A DNA stretch of 64,000 nucleotides from Bolinopsis microptera (Eukaryota > Ctenophora > Tentaculata > Lobata > Bolinopsidae), in contig NC_087073.1 of assembly GCF_026151205.1 (NCBI RefSeq), positions 2,252,501-2,316,500 on the forward strand, given 5' to 3'. This document shows positions 1-40,805 of this stretch, in pieces. The notes beneath the pieces are model-generated. The model was not told the DNA's origin. It did no database searches and worked only from the letters and a program-made list of their open reading frames with translations. Numbering within the stretch: the first letter of the stretch is position 1; every line of letters begins with the position of its first letter. The translations under genes and the position numbers were made by a program.

Positions 1-364
1 CTTATTTACTAATCACTCCTAAAGTGAACGTTTTTGAGTATATGATGTGCATGAGTCGGCAATTTCAAACAATTTGCTGTTAGCAACTGACCCTTTGACC
101 TTTACTTTGACCTTTACTAAAGAAACCGTAATTTTGAAAAATTGCCCTTTCGTAAGACACAAATATGCTGCTGTCCTGGCCCATTAAGAGAGATGCCCAA
201 TAAAGTAGATTATTCTCCAATTTTTTTAGGTGTTTCTGGACACAAAGTGAGTCATCTTACATCTTGTGACAAATGCTATGTTCCTCATAAGTCTTCTTTA
301 AGACCTTTTTAGTTAACAGTCCAATAGCCCATTTGTGAATACTGTCTTGTTCGCTCGGCAAAAA

Positions 365-890
365 TTCGTTTTTCAGCCACATTTCCGAAAGTAAGCCTTT
401 TAGGGTATAATATGTTGATTCATAATTTGTAGATAAATGTGGCCATTATGTACATTTTAGTATATCAGAATAGTCTCTACGACCTTCCTAGGCGGAATTG
501 CCAAAAATCACGGAAATTATGAACTGCGTCAAGCCAAAAACCGTTTTTTCGGCCATAATTCCGAAACGAAGCATTTTAAGGTATATGTTGCTTCATAAGT
601 TGTATATAAATGTGGCTATTAGGCACATTTTAGTGTATCAGAATAGTCTCTGCGACCTTCCTAGGCGAAAATGCCAAAAATCACGGAAATTATGAACTGC
701 TTCAAGCCAAAAACCGTTTTTCGGCCATAATTCCGAAACGAAGCATTTTAAGGTATATGTTGCTTCATAAGTTGTATATAAATGTGGCTATTAGGCACAT
801 TTTGGTGTACCAGAATAGTCTTTTAGACCTTCCTGAGCTGATATACAAAAATTCGAGTGACCGCGAAACCCTGAAAAAGGGTGTGGCCGA
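365..890. repeat. Tandem satellite, about 173-bp unit, three copies
   Basis: Three consecutive copies can be read by eye. The shared landmark CGGCCATAATTCCGAAACG occurs at about 549 and 722 (spacing 173 bp), with a more diverged copy starting near 374. The units carry no open reading frame of note. The third copy decays after about 815. The region to the left (1-364) shows no feature I can name. Confidence 0.8.
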
Positions 891-1095
891 AAACGCCCTC
901 ATTGCATTTATTTCAAAAATGCAATGAAGTCCAAATGTTTTAAGAATCATCTAGAGAGGTGATAACCGTTGAGAAATCGCTTTTAACACGAAAAGCTAAC
1001 GAGATTCCGTTTCGTCCCTGACTAAATATAGTAATCGGCTACAGACATATCTACGCCTATGTGGGGACGCACACAAAAATAATGGAAATAATTAT

Positions 1096-1204
1096 CGGAC
1101 TTTATTATTCACGGACCTTAATGCCACAGACATTATTTTCACGGACATAATTATTCACGCTGAGGTCTTCAGTGTGAAAGTAATGTCCGTGATAATAATG
1201 ACCG
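1096..1204. repeat. Small imperfect inverted repeat (MITE-like)
   Basis: The sequence around 1096-1117 (CGGACTTTATTATTCACGGAC) is mirrored around 1184-1204 (GTCCGTGATAATAATGACCG). Further GGACAT/ATGTCC pairs lie between. It interrupts the C-terminal end of the Penelope-like remnant to its right, so it is probably a small later insertion. No target duplication was established. Confidence 0.45.
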
Positions 1205-2110
1205 ATAAGGTAGATAACATGCTTGTCCTTGCATGTTAGAGTTCCTTCTAGCACCAGTTCTATGTTGTTGACCATGATCTTTTGAGTCTTTGTCAAAGAG
1301 GTTAGAGGACGGGGCAAATTTTGCAGCTAGGTCCATTACACCTCTGTAATTGTCCTACATCAAGGGTTTTCAGTTGTCCCAGTTGTCGATTCTTTTTTAG
1401 TGTATTACCGATTGAAGGGTGTTTCCTAGTGGCAAATACTATCCGTACATCCCCACATAACATTAACCTAGTAGCTTAATGACCAGATTAAGTTCTTAAC
1501 CAACTTTTTAAGACTAATGTTATCAAGAGTGTTGTACGGAAAATACGAGGCTCTGTTGTGTCTTATCCTCAGTGTCTCTGGTTGGATTTCCTGGGTTCTC
1601 AATAGACCTCTGTATTGCTTTCGGCTCGATTTCTTCTAGTTTGTCACCGTTGTTGTTGTGTCCGCATCTGGCAAGATCCTCCTTTAGTTCGCCCAGGTCC
1701 CCCACACATGGTGGGGTTGGAAACTACATATGTATCTGATCTCAAGTAGTTCCTAGCATCTGTTTCCTTTCTAAATAGCTTGTACCAGATCTGATTTTCT
1801 GAGTCCAAGCTCAAGGTAAGGTCTAATAAGTTAACCTTGATTCTATATATGGTTCTGCCAGTTTGATTTAGCCAGTTTGTTCAACAATTCGACAAACATT
1901 GTAAATTGTCCCCATCCACACTCCAAATATGTCGTCGATGAATCTCTCCCAAAAGTTTATCAGGGTCGCACTCTTTATCTTTTTGCTAACCTTTTTGAAG
2001 AGCAACCAATGCATAGTAACGTCTGACACTTGTCTGGAGATACAGTTTCCAGTAGTAGGCATGAGGCAGGGAAAATTAGTGTGTGACTGATTTAAGCAGT
2101 TGGTCACCAG
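1195..2110 (-). pseudogene. Penelope-like retroelement remnant (RT plus start of GIY-YIG region)
   Basis: On the minus strand, 2107-1868 encodes a fragment with the motif RFIDDIFGVW, the catalytic Asp pair region typical of Penelope-type reverse transcriptases. Further downstream in other frames come LVFSVQHS (about 1560-1535), the cysteine-rich CNGPSCKICP (about 1350-1320) and CKDKHVIYLI (about 1240-1210). That is the order seen in Penelope elements between the RT and the GIY-YIG endonuclease. The pieces lie in different frames with stops between them, and the endonuclease is cut off by the inverted repeat at 1096-1204. This is a decayed fragment, not a working gene. Assignment rests on motif recognition only. 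Confidence 0.6.
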
Positions 2111-2399
2111 AGTTCAGTTCGAGTACTAATTTTAAGGAAATTAGTGACGTTTTAATGTTAATAAAATTGATTGAATTCACGTATTTTTGTTGACGTTAAC
2201 AAGGCTCATACCTCCCCCTCCCGTCAGCAACCGTCAGCATTTCCAAACACCCTTTTCCCTCGGCTGCTGACGTCATACATGAACGCTCGCTTATGTTAGC
2301 TATACATTTTGTAACAGCAACATTTACATTGTATTATGTATTATATTGTATTATGTAATTACATTAAATGACGGGTGGGCGACAATTTACCCCCCGACA

Positions 2400-2715
2400 A
2401 TATAATTTAATACAATTAACCCTGACCCTGACCCTGATCCAGGACCCTGACCCTGACCCAGGACCCTGACCCTAACCCTAGGCCTTACCCTGACCACTGA
2501 CTCTGACCCTGACCCTAACCCGATCAATTGACCCAGTGTAATTACATGGGGGTCAATTGTCGTACTAAGTCCTAGATTTCGCGACAATTGACCCTAGTGT
2601 AATTACATAGGTAGGGGGTCAATTGTCGTACTAAACCCTAGATTTCGCGACAATTGACCCCAGTGTAATTACATAGGGGGTCAATCGTCGGGGGGTCAAT
2701 TCACAATTGTCGCGG
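2400..2715. repeat. Telomere-like CCCTGA/CCCTAA stretch followed by 66-bp repeats
   Basis: From 2418 to 2522 the plus strand is a run of CCCTGACCCTGA with some CCCTAACCCTAA, a degenerate telomere-like hexamer repeat. From about 2523 to 2715 a unit containing GCGACAATTGACCC and GTGTAATTACATAGG repeats at about 66-bp spacing (landmark at 2581 and 2647). Many units contain the palindrome CAATTG. Confidence 0.65.
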
Positions 2716-2807
2716 TACCTAAATGACATGTACTTTTTCAGGATCAAGTCGAAGTCAGGCAGCTGCAGCGACGAGCCCCTTTCTTTCGGATAGTGAAGTG
2801 TAATGTT

Positions 2808-3022
2808 TACTGGGAGTGGGATTCTTAGCCACAGCCGTATTTCATGCCATGTTTAAGTAGCCGAAGAATCCAGGTCCAAGGAATCCAAGGTTGCAACTAT
2901 GCAGGTCGTGGGTTCAATTCCCGCTCTCGGCACATCTCACCCCGACTTTTCATGAAAACGTACTACCTGCCTTGATTCAATTAGCTGAACGAGAATAGAC
3001 CATGCTGACCCACCAGATGAAA
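2808..3022 (+). mobile_element. SINE-like insertion with 14-bp target duplication
   Basis: The 14-mer TGAAGTGTAATGTT occurs at 2794-2807 and again at 3023-3036, flanking a 215-bp segment. The segment holds a pol III B-box-like sequence, GGTTCAATTCC (about 2909-2919), within a tRNA-like arm. An A-box candidate lies upstream but is weak. The exact flanking duplication supports retroposition. The family is unknown to me. Confidence 0.5.
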
Positions 3023-3039
3023 TGAAGTGTAATGTTAAT

Positions 3040-4460
3040 GTTTAATGTAGCTGTTTAACGTTGAAAAATTGTTAGTTTGTAATTGTTTTTGAGAGAAGCA
3101 AAATAATTAATCTGAGAAGTGTTTCCAGTTTTATAAAGCTCAGGCATGGGCACCGTATTGTTTATTTAGTTATATTTTATACAATATCTTTGACCTTTGT
3201 CGCATTAAGTTGTAGTACTACTACTGGTACTAGTAGCGGGGTAGTACTAGTAAATACTGAATACTGTGTTTCGTTTATTCTATAAGTATATAAATATTGC
3301 ATTGTGTATCTTTGTCGCATAGTATAAGTTGATAAGTAGCGAGGTAGTTAATACTGTTTCGTGATGTATTTTGATCGTGCAATCTTAATTATTCGTATTA
3401 TTATACCGCAGTTCCTGTATTTTATCGTCTAAAAGTGAACAATACCAAATTAAAATAAACAAGAGGCATTTATAGCCTTCGATAAGTATAAATAATCGCA
3501 CACGATGTACGTGCACCCGGGGTTAAATACGACGCAATTGTCAGCACTGCGCGCGCACACACGTACCATCTTATGTGTGCTGATCTGTATGTGCCTATCC
3601 TACTTGTGAAACAAGCGCGTCACGCAGTACGCGTAGGCACATGGCTATGTGAAGTCCTCACTCTTAAAGACTACGGCAGCAAGACCAAAAAACGTAAAGT
3701 ATCCCCAGGTAATAGTCAATATGATATTTGAAGCATTTAACTCATGATATCTGCTCGTGCTAGAAGTTAGAACCTGTTACCCCACATTAAGACTACATCA
3801 AACAAGGCTCGACATAAAGCTGGCTGAGTTTCTAGCGGTCTTCGGACCAGATCATAATCACCAGTCATTATGCTCACACCTTACATGTTACAAGTCGATG
3901 GTTTGTAGTCTACTTAAATATTTTGTACGTTATACTATGATCTATGGCACCCCTCTGATTTCACCTCTACTGTGTCAAAATTTATGACATGCGTCAGCGT
4001 GCTAAGGAGACCCCATATTTACTTGCAAGCGCGTCACGTAGTATACAAGCTTTTAGAAACGATCATTACTTGACTTCTGAGGGTCAGTTTCCTATGGAGT
4101 CTTAATCATTCGAGAGATAATCCTTCATAGTCATACTACAGTTCAGTCTAAAAACAAAGTCCGAAAGAAGTTAAATTTCGTCGATAATTACGACAAAAAT
4201 TTGGATTATTGGACTTGAAGCCTTCGGCTGCTTCCCCTGAATTCCGGGATCAGTCCGCCTGACTACATTTTATTGCGTCAGTTAGAGGAGAAAGAAAGCT
4301 TTTATAAAATCTATAGTTTTCCGCTCCTACTAAATCGCTCGCCCAAATTTTAAGAAAATCCGAATCACCCCCCATGACGTAGGGTAAAAATTCTTCCCTG
4401 GAGAGTTATGGGCAAAAAACCGTTTTGGTCACGTGACAGGCTAGTAAAACATAAATTCGA
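3040..4460. other. No recognisable gene or element
   Basis: AT-rich sequence with short ORFs only. I see no splice-supported coding exon, transposon terminus or RNA gene. A pair of short GCGCGTCACGTAGTA-like motifs (about 3617 and 4029) recurs without clear meaning. Confidence 0.5.
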
Positions 4461-4461
4461 T

Positions 4462-4553
4462 TGTCTAGGGCTCGGGTTAGGGTTAGGATTGTGGTAAGGG
4501 TTATGGTTAACTTCGGGGTTATGGTTAGGGTTAGGGTCATGGGATTAGGGTTT
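4462..4553. repeat. Interstitial telomere-like repeat (GGGTTA variants)
   Basis: The plus strand shows degenerate GGGTTAGGGTTAGGAT, GGGTTATGGTTA and GGGTTAGGGTCATGGG blocks. The animal telomere hexamer is TTAGGG, so this looks like a decayed interstitial telomeric tract. Its orientation is opposite to the CCCTAA-like tract at 2.4 kb. Confidence 0.6.
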
Positions 4554-4630
4554 ATGTAAAACCGTTTTGTATTGGAGGACTTCGCCGCTTCGACGCGCCG
4601 CGCAAACTGGCATTCTTGCTTCACATCGTT

Positions 4631-4661
4631 GATCGTTGCTCTGCTTCGCAGAGCAACGATC
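4631..4661. repeat. Perfect 14-bp stem, 3-nt loop hairpin
   Basis: GATCGTTGCTCTGC is followed by the loop TTC and then its exact reverse complement. A neighbouring GATTGACATCGTCAATCAA-type motif (about 4667-4686) recurs near 44.44 kb and 45.45 kb, so this is probably part of a dispersed foldback family. The following stretch, 4690-5700, holds nothing I recognise. Confidence 0.55.
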
Positions 4662-5715
4662 TCGACGGATTGACATCGTCAATCAACGTTTTGTACGGCT
4701 GTTAAACCATAAAAACCAAAGTCACGTGAAATTTTTGGGCGAGCGAATTAGTAAGAGCCATGGCATATAGCGCGCGCCTTGAATTTATCTCAAATGTCCC
4801 ATTTTGATGATTCTTCCATTCTCCAGCTGTGTCCCCGTTTCCTTGTTTCCACTCTCTATCCTTCCTTTTCTCCATACCTGAGAACTTTTCAATTAAACGG
4901 TCAATGTATATGACCGTTGGCGTTTACTGTTGCCAATATCAAAGAAAAACGATGAAATTCTGAAAATTAACCGACCAAAGTCAGTCATCAGTGGGTATAG
5001 GAGTATCAGTACACGATAATTAATCAGTATCGTATTACATTATACATAAAATATGCTTTAATAACATCTTCAGTACACATACCACGAACATCTTATCCGC
5101 TTAATATTACACACATTAAGCTACTAGTACTATAGTACTAATATACTGAAGAATGTTAAAAGATACACAGAACTGAATAGTTGAGGAGTAAAGCTTGAAG
5201 TTGAACGGAATTACACATGACCAGTCGGTCTATATTTAAGTCTACAGTTACACTGACTGCAAGACTAGACCATAACTCCGAATAGGCGTTCATAATACTG
5301 CTGCACTTCAATTTTCACTATAAATCGCAAGATTAGCGTCTTACATAAAAGAGGGTACTTGACAGATGAAAGCGCTCAAATATCAAACTTAAAATCCAAT
5401 ACTCAAACACATATCTTTATTCTATACGCTGTAGCCAATAAGTTTCAACTCAAAACATTTACATGCTGCAAAAGTCTGGTAATTCTGCCGTGATACATTG
5501 CTTTTCCGAAAAAAGTATATCGACATTTCTACTTGCAGAAATGTATATTAATATCAAAGATTCTAATCTGCTGAACTGAAATTTTCATATCATAATTCGA
5601 TTGCAGGGCAAAGAAAATTGTAAATGTAAATCTTAAATAATACAGTTGACAGCTGAATATCAATTACTATCAGGTCACTGCATTCTTTCACAACAGACTG
5701 TCGTCTTCAAAATAA

Positions 5716-5721
5716 TTTATT
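5716..5721 (-). terminator. Poly(A) signal of the KDM5 gene
   Basis: The minus strand reads AATAAA here, about 158 nt after the KDM5 stop codon. It is the first canonical hexamer in the correct direction and a reasonable 3'-UTR length. Not proven. Confidence 0.45.
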
Positions 5722-5878
5722 ATCATCAAACCCCGCTTACTTAACCAGAGTCTTCCCACAACTGGACAACACTCCAACAGACCTGACTTCAACATCACGT
5801 GACGTCACATCAAACTGGCGTGACGTAATAATAACGTCACAAAAAGTTAGCGTGACGTCACGTTCCACCCTGATGACG

Positions 5879-35531
<29,653 letters not shown>

Positions 35532-35542
35532 GTTGCACTAGG

Positions 35543-35548
35543 TTTATT
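35543..35548 (-). terminator. Candidate poly(A) signal of the MEA1-like gene
   Basis: AATAAA on the minus strand, 308 nt after the MEA1-like stop and 12 bp before the KDM5 start codon. If used, the upstream transcript would end inside the KDM5 leader region. Confidence 0.35.
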
Positions 35549-35855
35549 AGAACATTTCCTAAGTGAAGAATATGTTCAATGCTTGCTTACCTTCTCATTC
35601 AATTGTGAACTATAATTTTGTAAATCAGAGAGATATTAATTTGTATTGCAAATTAACAAATCATGAATATTTTAACTATTGATTATTTACAAAAATGAAA
35701 CTATAAATATCTCAAACCAAGCTTTATATCATCTGTAAGAACACTAACTAAAAACATTCGTGACTTTGGGGTTAAATCGCAATTAAAAATATCAATAATC
35801 AGTTGTATTGAGCCAGCTCAAAAAGGGTAAAATCATTACGAAACATATAATTAAA

Positions 35856-38024
35856 TCAATCTTTGGCTAAGTGTTTTCTTAATTCATCTTTCCAGTTAGT
35901 CTCATCAATGGCCCCTGCCCAAGGTGGGGGCGCTATGCTCATGCAACTCATACTGTCCCTTATAAAGTTCTCATCTGTTTCTGAGAGCGCCAAGTTAGCT
36001 CGCCTCGCATCTTCTGATCTTTGTGAAGGATTAAAGTTCAGATTCAATGGGGGAACTTCAGGGAAGCCGGGTCCTCTGTTCACATCAATATCAGGTAAAG
36101 TGAGGGCTTGTTCAATCCTAGCGTCAATGTCTAATGAAGATGAAATGGCATGACTAGCGGTATCAAGTTGGGAGTCTAGTTTAAAAGAGTCTTCTTCTTC
36201 TTCTTCCTCGTCACTGCTGAAAATGCCAGTGTCTCCTGAAATTTTGTGGAATATTAAGCTTAAATAGATGTAATGAATTAGTGCTATTTGATTTTAACCT
36301 TTTTAGTCCACTGAAACAAACCTAGCATGCCTTGGTTGCCGCATCGCTTCACTTATTTAAGGTGCATTTAGGGCCCGATCTAATTCAAATAACCAGTTTA
36401 TTATTACTGGTCATTATTACTGGTTTATCATTACTGGTAATCTGGTGTTTCGGTGTCCCTAATTTTGTTACCACTCGGTCACTTATCAAGGCATGCATGT
36501 ACAGATCTTTCGGCGAATTTTCTTTGTGATAAAATGATGTAAGTTACTTTTTTATTTGTGTAACTATTTGAAAGTTTATTGATTAAAAAAGTTAGGTCGC
36601 CGGACAAATCACGCCAAGATCATGATATATTTATAGGTGGTAATCCTGCGCGGTCGATCGCTTATTTCGAGACGTAATACAGCGTAAAAGTTGAAGACAA
36701 GTTCAATCAAATGGTTCTTTAGACACTTATTCATCTTTCGTGCAATTATCTTGAAGTAAAGTTTTTTAGAATGGAAATACTTTTAGCTTTACTGATGGAA
36801 CGTTTCACGATGTTCTAGAGTCAACGTCATCCATTTAAGTGACAAAAGGACGCTACATGTCACAGAATGACTTGATTTTCCGTTAAAAGTGGCCATTAGG
36901 TAACTTCATGGCCTTAGCAATGTTTATTTCGTGTTGGAAGTAAATTATAAGCTCTCTGTGGAATTTGGCTAAACGTGGTATTGACGAAATTTACGAAATT
37001 ACGTATAAATTGACAAAATGGCGACAAAATGGCGTACAAGGTCAACATTTGTAACGGAAACGAAACAACGCGCCAAACGAGCTAGACTGACTCGAACATT
37101 TCTCACGTGCGAGAGCTCTACTGCGCGTTCCACAGACATGTGGGCACCATTTCACTGAAACTCAGGTTGTTTTGCGCCGTTGCTAGCTGGAGTTATATTT
37201 CAAAATGTGTGCGAGTAGGCGTGTTTCTGACTTGACTTATATTATTGCGTTTATCAAATACACGGATATTTGTAAACTTATCATACTTTATGCTATCGTT
37301 TGGAAAAGTTATTTGTACATAGATTCCAGAAATTTTCATGATTGCATCATTTTATTACAATTTATCATGAGCTTTTGAAAACAGTCCGACGCTGAGCCCA
37401 AATTTCAGCAAAATAACGCCGTTTTTTCGTAACACTTTTTTTGATTCAATGCCGTTTTAAAATCACGATATTCCAACAATGCAAGTTTTCCCAGAATTAT
37501 GGCCGTGTGTTCTGATCTCATCATCGTTAGAACTATACCATGATACCAAAAATTTGTAAATCCGAGAAACAAAATAATTATTGATTATCACCTAATATTT
37601 AATGAATACGATTTAAATAAGTAATGCTACTTTTTTTGTTTACATTCATATAATATGCATGAGAAGAACTGCATGATATACATTTGTAAACTTTGACTTT
37701 TCGCGAAAATAAACCATTGTACAAATAATCTTATCAGTAATTATATTATTATTATATAATTACATAAGAGTGAATACCGTACGAGATCCACAATACAGCT
37801 TGACAATTATACAGCTTGCAGTGCTTAAAAAACCGGAATTTGAAAATTGCAAATATTTACGGACCAGTAAAGTCAGCAAGCTGCGTATACTGATCCTCCT
37901 CAACATTATCCTCATCACTCCAAACATCTTCTCCGGAGTTGTCGTCATCAACTCCTGCTCCGTGATGACGGTGTACCACTACATCTTCACTCCCATTGTC
38001 AAATGACCGACAAGGCATCAGCAT
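35856..38024 (-). CDS. MEA1: MEA1-like protein (male-enhanced antigen 1 family), two exons
   Basis: Exon 1 is 37865-38024 and exon 2 is 35856-36235. They join in phase through a GT-AG intron of 1.6 kb and give about 179 residues, close to the family's usual length. Exon 1 has an acidic segment followed by YTQL (GEDVWSDEDNVEEDQYTQL), matching the acidic run before YQPL in MEA1. Exon 2 begins DTGIFSSDEEEEE and ends with the conserved C-terminal block ENFIRDSMSCMSIAPPPWAG and NWKDELRKHL. The exact start is uncertain: ATG codons lie at 38024 and 38018, after an in-frame TAA. Family function is not well defined. The gene reads the same way as KDM5, with 324 bp between its stop and the KDM5 ATG. 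Confidence 0.78.
36236..37864 (-). other. Intron of the MEA1-like gene
   Basis: AT-rich with no transposon terminus or conserved exon that I can identify. Confidence 0.5.
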
Positions 38025-38039
38025 AAACTCGATAGTCAC

Positions 38040-40080
38040 AGCTTATAATAACTTGGTAAGGATTGATTAGAATCGATTATTTAGTCGAAACTGCTTAGAT
38101 TTATTTGCGATGAAGAATAGGTAGGGCCGGTTCTAAACTTCATTCAGGTTCTTCACCATTTGAAACCATACCACCTACCTGAATAATAGGAATTAGCGGA
38201 AAAATTAAGCTGTAAGTATCAAATCTGCAAAAATCAAAATATTATCACCAAGAATAATAAAACCTTGTAGAAAACGATGAAGTTTGAGGATATTGGTAAA
38301 CAAAAAATAGCGTTTTCGACGATAGTGGCTTAATTTTAGCATCTATTACTCTAGCGTGTTCATAAGTTCTGAACATTAGCCACGTGACCCATACTCCCAT
38401 TATATGCACTGCTCAGAAATAAAATTTATTGTTGTTAGGCATTATAATAGAAAAAATGTCACATTTTTGTGACTGTGTTAACCATAGCTGCCCAATTAGC
38501 ATTCCTTGGTCTAAAATATAGTAGATTAAAATATTGTGGATTAGGTCAATCTAACAATTATGATACAACATTGGGCAGGGATCGAACGGTTTTAAGGCAA
38601 TATTTCCTAAACTTTGTCACACTCAGAATACGATACCTCTTTTCTACTGTGAGGTGTCCTCAAAACCCTTTCAACTCATTATTTGATGGTTCTTCTACCA
38701 ATAATAGCCCTAAAATATGTTGTTTTGAAAAGTTAGCAAATACATGCACTTGGTTATTGGGAAATGAGGTAAATTCTGTCACATGTGGAATTTGAAATTT
38801 TGGGTGAATTGCCGAAATCATTTATTTCTGATTTTGGTTTGGACTGTGCGGGAAAACTCTATATAAGGACGATACAGTTGATTCAAGTTAGGGGCAGTTG
38901 ACGTTAACATTGTCACAAAATGATATGAAGTTGTAAATAGGTTAAATTAGGAAACAATGATTATAAAATGACAATGTGACGTTACTTGCCTCATTTGAAC
39001 AAGACGTGACAAAATTAACTTTCCCTGCCACAGTAATAGTATCAACTTGGTGTGAAAAATAGGCATATTTTTCAGCAAATTACTTCGCCAACAAGGAGCA
39101 AACAAAGTTATAATATTTTTTGTGGCGAACTTTACATATTTTTACGATGTTGAGGTGTTAAAATTTTGCCAATGTTAACATATTGCTACCACATAATAAT
39201 TTATATGACAAGTGTGTGGTTGAAATTATTAATTTATCCATTGTACCTTTGTACGTAATATAGGGTGTTTAAGTTGGTATAGATATACTAATATTTGCTC
39301 AATTTCACACATGTTGAGATATCATACAAATCTATGTGACAAAGTTTACCTATTTGTGCCTTCAGCATTTTTATTTGCTTATAACAATGAGATATGTTAA
39401 TAATTCCCAACACATTCAGCTCACAAAATAATGCTAGACTATTCGACATTTCGTGTCAGGATGTCATAAACATCCCTCATATAAATTTCTTAAATATTTG
39501 AGTTTTGACTGAATTTACCTGGTGGCTGGTGGTACCATTTAACAAAAAAGTCGCTAAATATGTTGATAATACTAATTTACTAATAGTCATATGGAACTAT
39601 CCTATGCATATGAACTGAAAATTCGAAAATTTAGTCAAACACGGCAGCAAGGGGCCCATGTAGTCTCGGTCACGTTTTTATAGTGAAAAAGTTTACAACT
39701 CACTGCCAGCCGAATTTAAGCGATATCTGATAAAGATATCATTATGTGACTAGTTTGTCTAGAGAATGAGACGATTATCCTAACCATTGAGGGTTTATTT
39801 AGTTTCATAGTGTGACAAATTTTACCTCATCGTGCCATTTAATAGAGCCACTAATATTTGAGGGACCAAAACGCTTGGGGCTAACAATGGCCCATTTAAT
39901 CTAAAAATAATTGAGTCCAAAAATCTATCTTCTACATTTTTGAGCAATCACCTTGAAACTTTCAGGATATGTTTTTTTTATCTAGACACTTATTTTACTT
40001 CGGTGTATTCCAACAGCCACAATGTTACACAAGTGCAACCAGCCAATTACAGGAAGCCGAAGGATCTTTTTGGCCAGTGA
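38040..40080. other. AT-rich intergenic sequence, no feature recognised
   Basis: Only short chance ORFs. Recurrent GTGACAAA/TTTGTCAC words are scattered through 38900-39850 but do not form a clear repeat unit. Confidence 0.5.
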
Positions 40081-40089
40081 CGGTTAAGG

Positions 40090-40326
40090 TAGTGTGTACC
40101 ATACTTTCTTCGTCCGAGACTTTGCTGCAATGTGCAGCTCCTCATTTAACCCTCACACCCGATTTCTCGAGTATTCGGCTGAGTAGACCGGGGGGCTGCA
40201 TAGACCACTCATGATCCTTAGCTGAACGTCGACGACGCTCACCCCACGACCAGGCAGTCAGTGGGTTTCGAACTCGCAACCTAACGATTGTAAGACAGGC
40301 GTTCTAACCAACTGCGCTACCTGGCC
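40090..40326 (-). mobile_element. tRNA-derived SINE
   Basis: The minus strand from 40326 begins GGCCAGGTAGCGCAGTTGG (tRNA acceptor and A-box-like D arm), followed by a TAC anticodon-like loop and the B box GAGTTCGAAAC (about 40267). The anticodon and acceptor stems do not pair well, so it is not a working tRNA gene. A body of about 160 bp follows. The 7-mer GTTAAGG occurs at 40083-40089 and 40327-40333, a plausible target duplication. Confidence 0.65.
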
Positions 40327-40670
40327 GTTAAGGACCAAATAACAACTCTATAAATTAATCTATTTTTGCTATATCTAAATTAAGAGGTTAACTGCATTTA
40401 AAAACGTTTAGATTTCGTTTTTACTGACAATTATGAACCTAAAATTTAGAGTTAACATTTGCTGACCGAAAATAACAAAATATTTTGGAGTGTAATGAAA
40501 TCTTAACCTAAAATTTATTTACCTCAATGTTGTATAGTTAATTTTTTAAGAATCGGCTAACCTCATTTATCAAAAAAAGTTAAGCAGCTATAAATATGTG
40601 AATGGCAGCAAAATTTGTGTCATCAAAGAATGAATTTATTTAAAGTATCATTTTTTTGACCGTTTACCCC

Positions 40671-40671
<1 letters not shown>

Positions 40672-40732
<61 letters not shown>
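40672..40732. repeat. 61-nt uninterrupted poly-C run
   Basis: The plus strand is C only for 61 bases, preceded by CCCCA. A run this long is unusual and difficult to sequence accurately, so its length is uncertain. Confidence 0.85.
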
Positions 40733-40734
<2 letters not shown>

Positions 40735-40805
40735 TGGTCTTAAGCTCTTAATTTATTTATGATTTAAGTAATGTAAAATAAAACTTATTGTTTCATCAAA
40801 AACTA

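Noticed and set aside
40260-40326. A tRNA gene on the minus strand
   Set aside because: A and B boxes are good, but the acceptor and anticodon stems do not pair, and it is fused to a body with a flanking duplication. Called a SINE.
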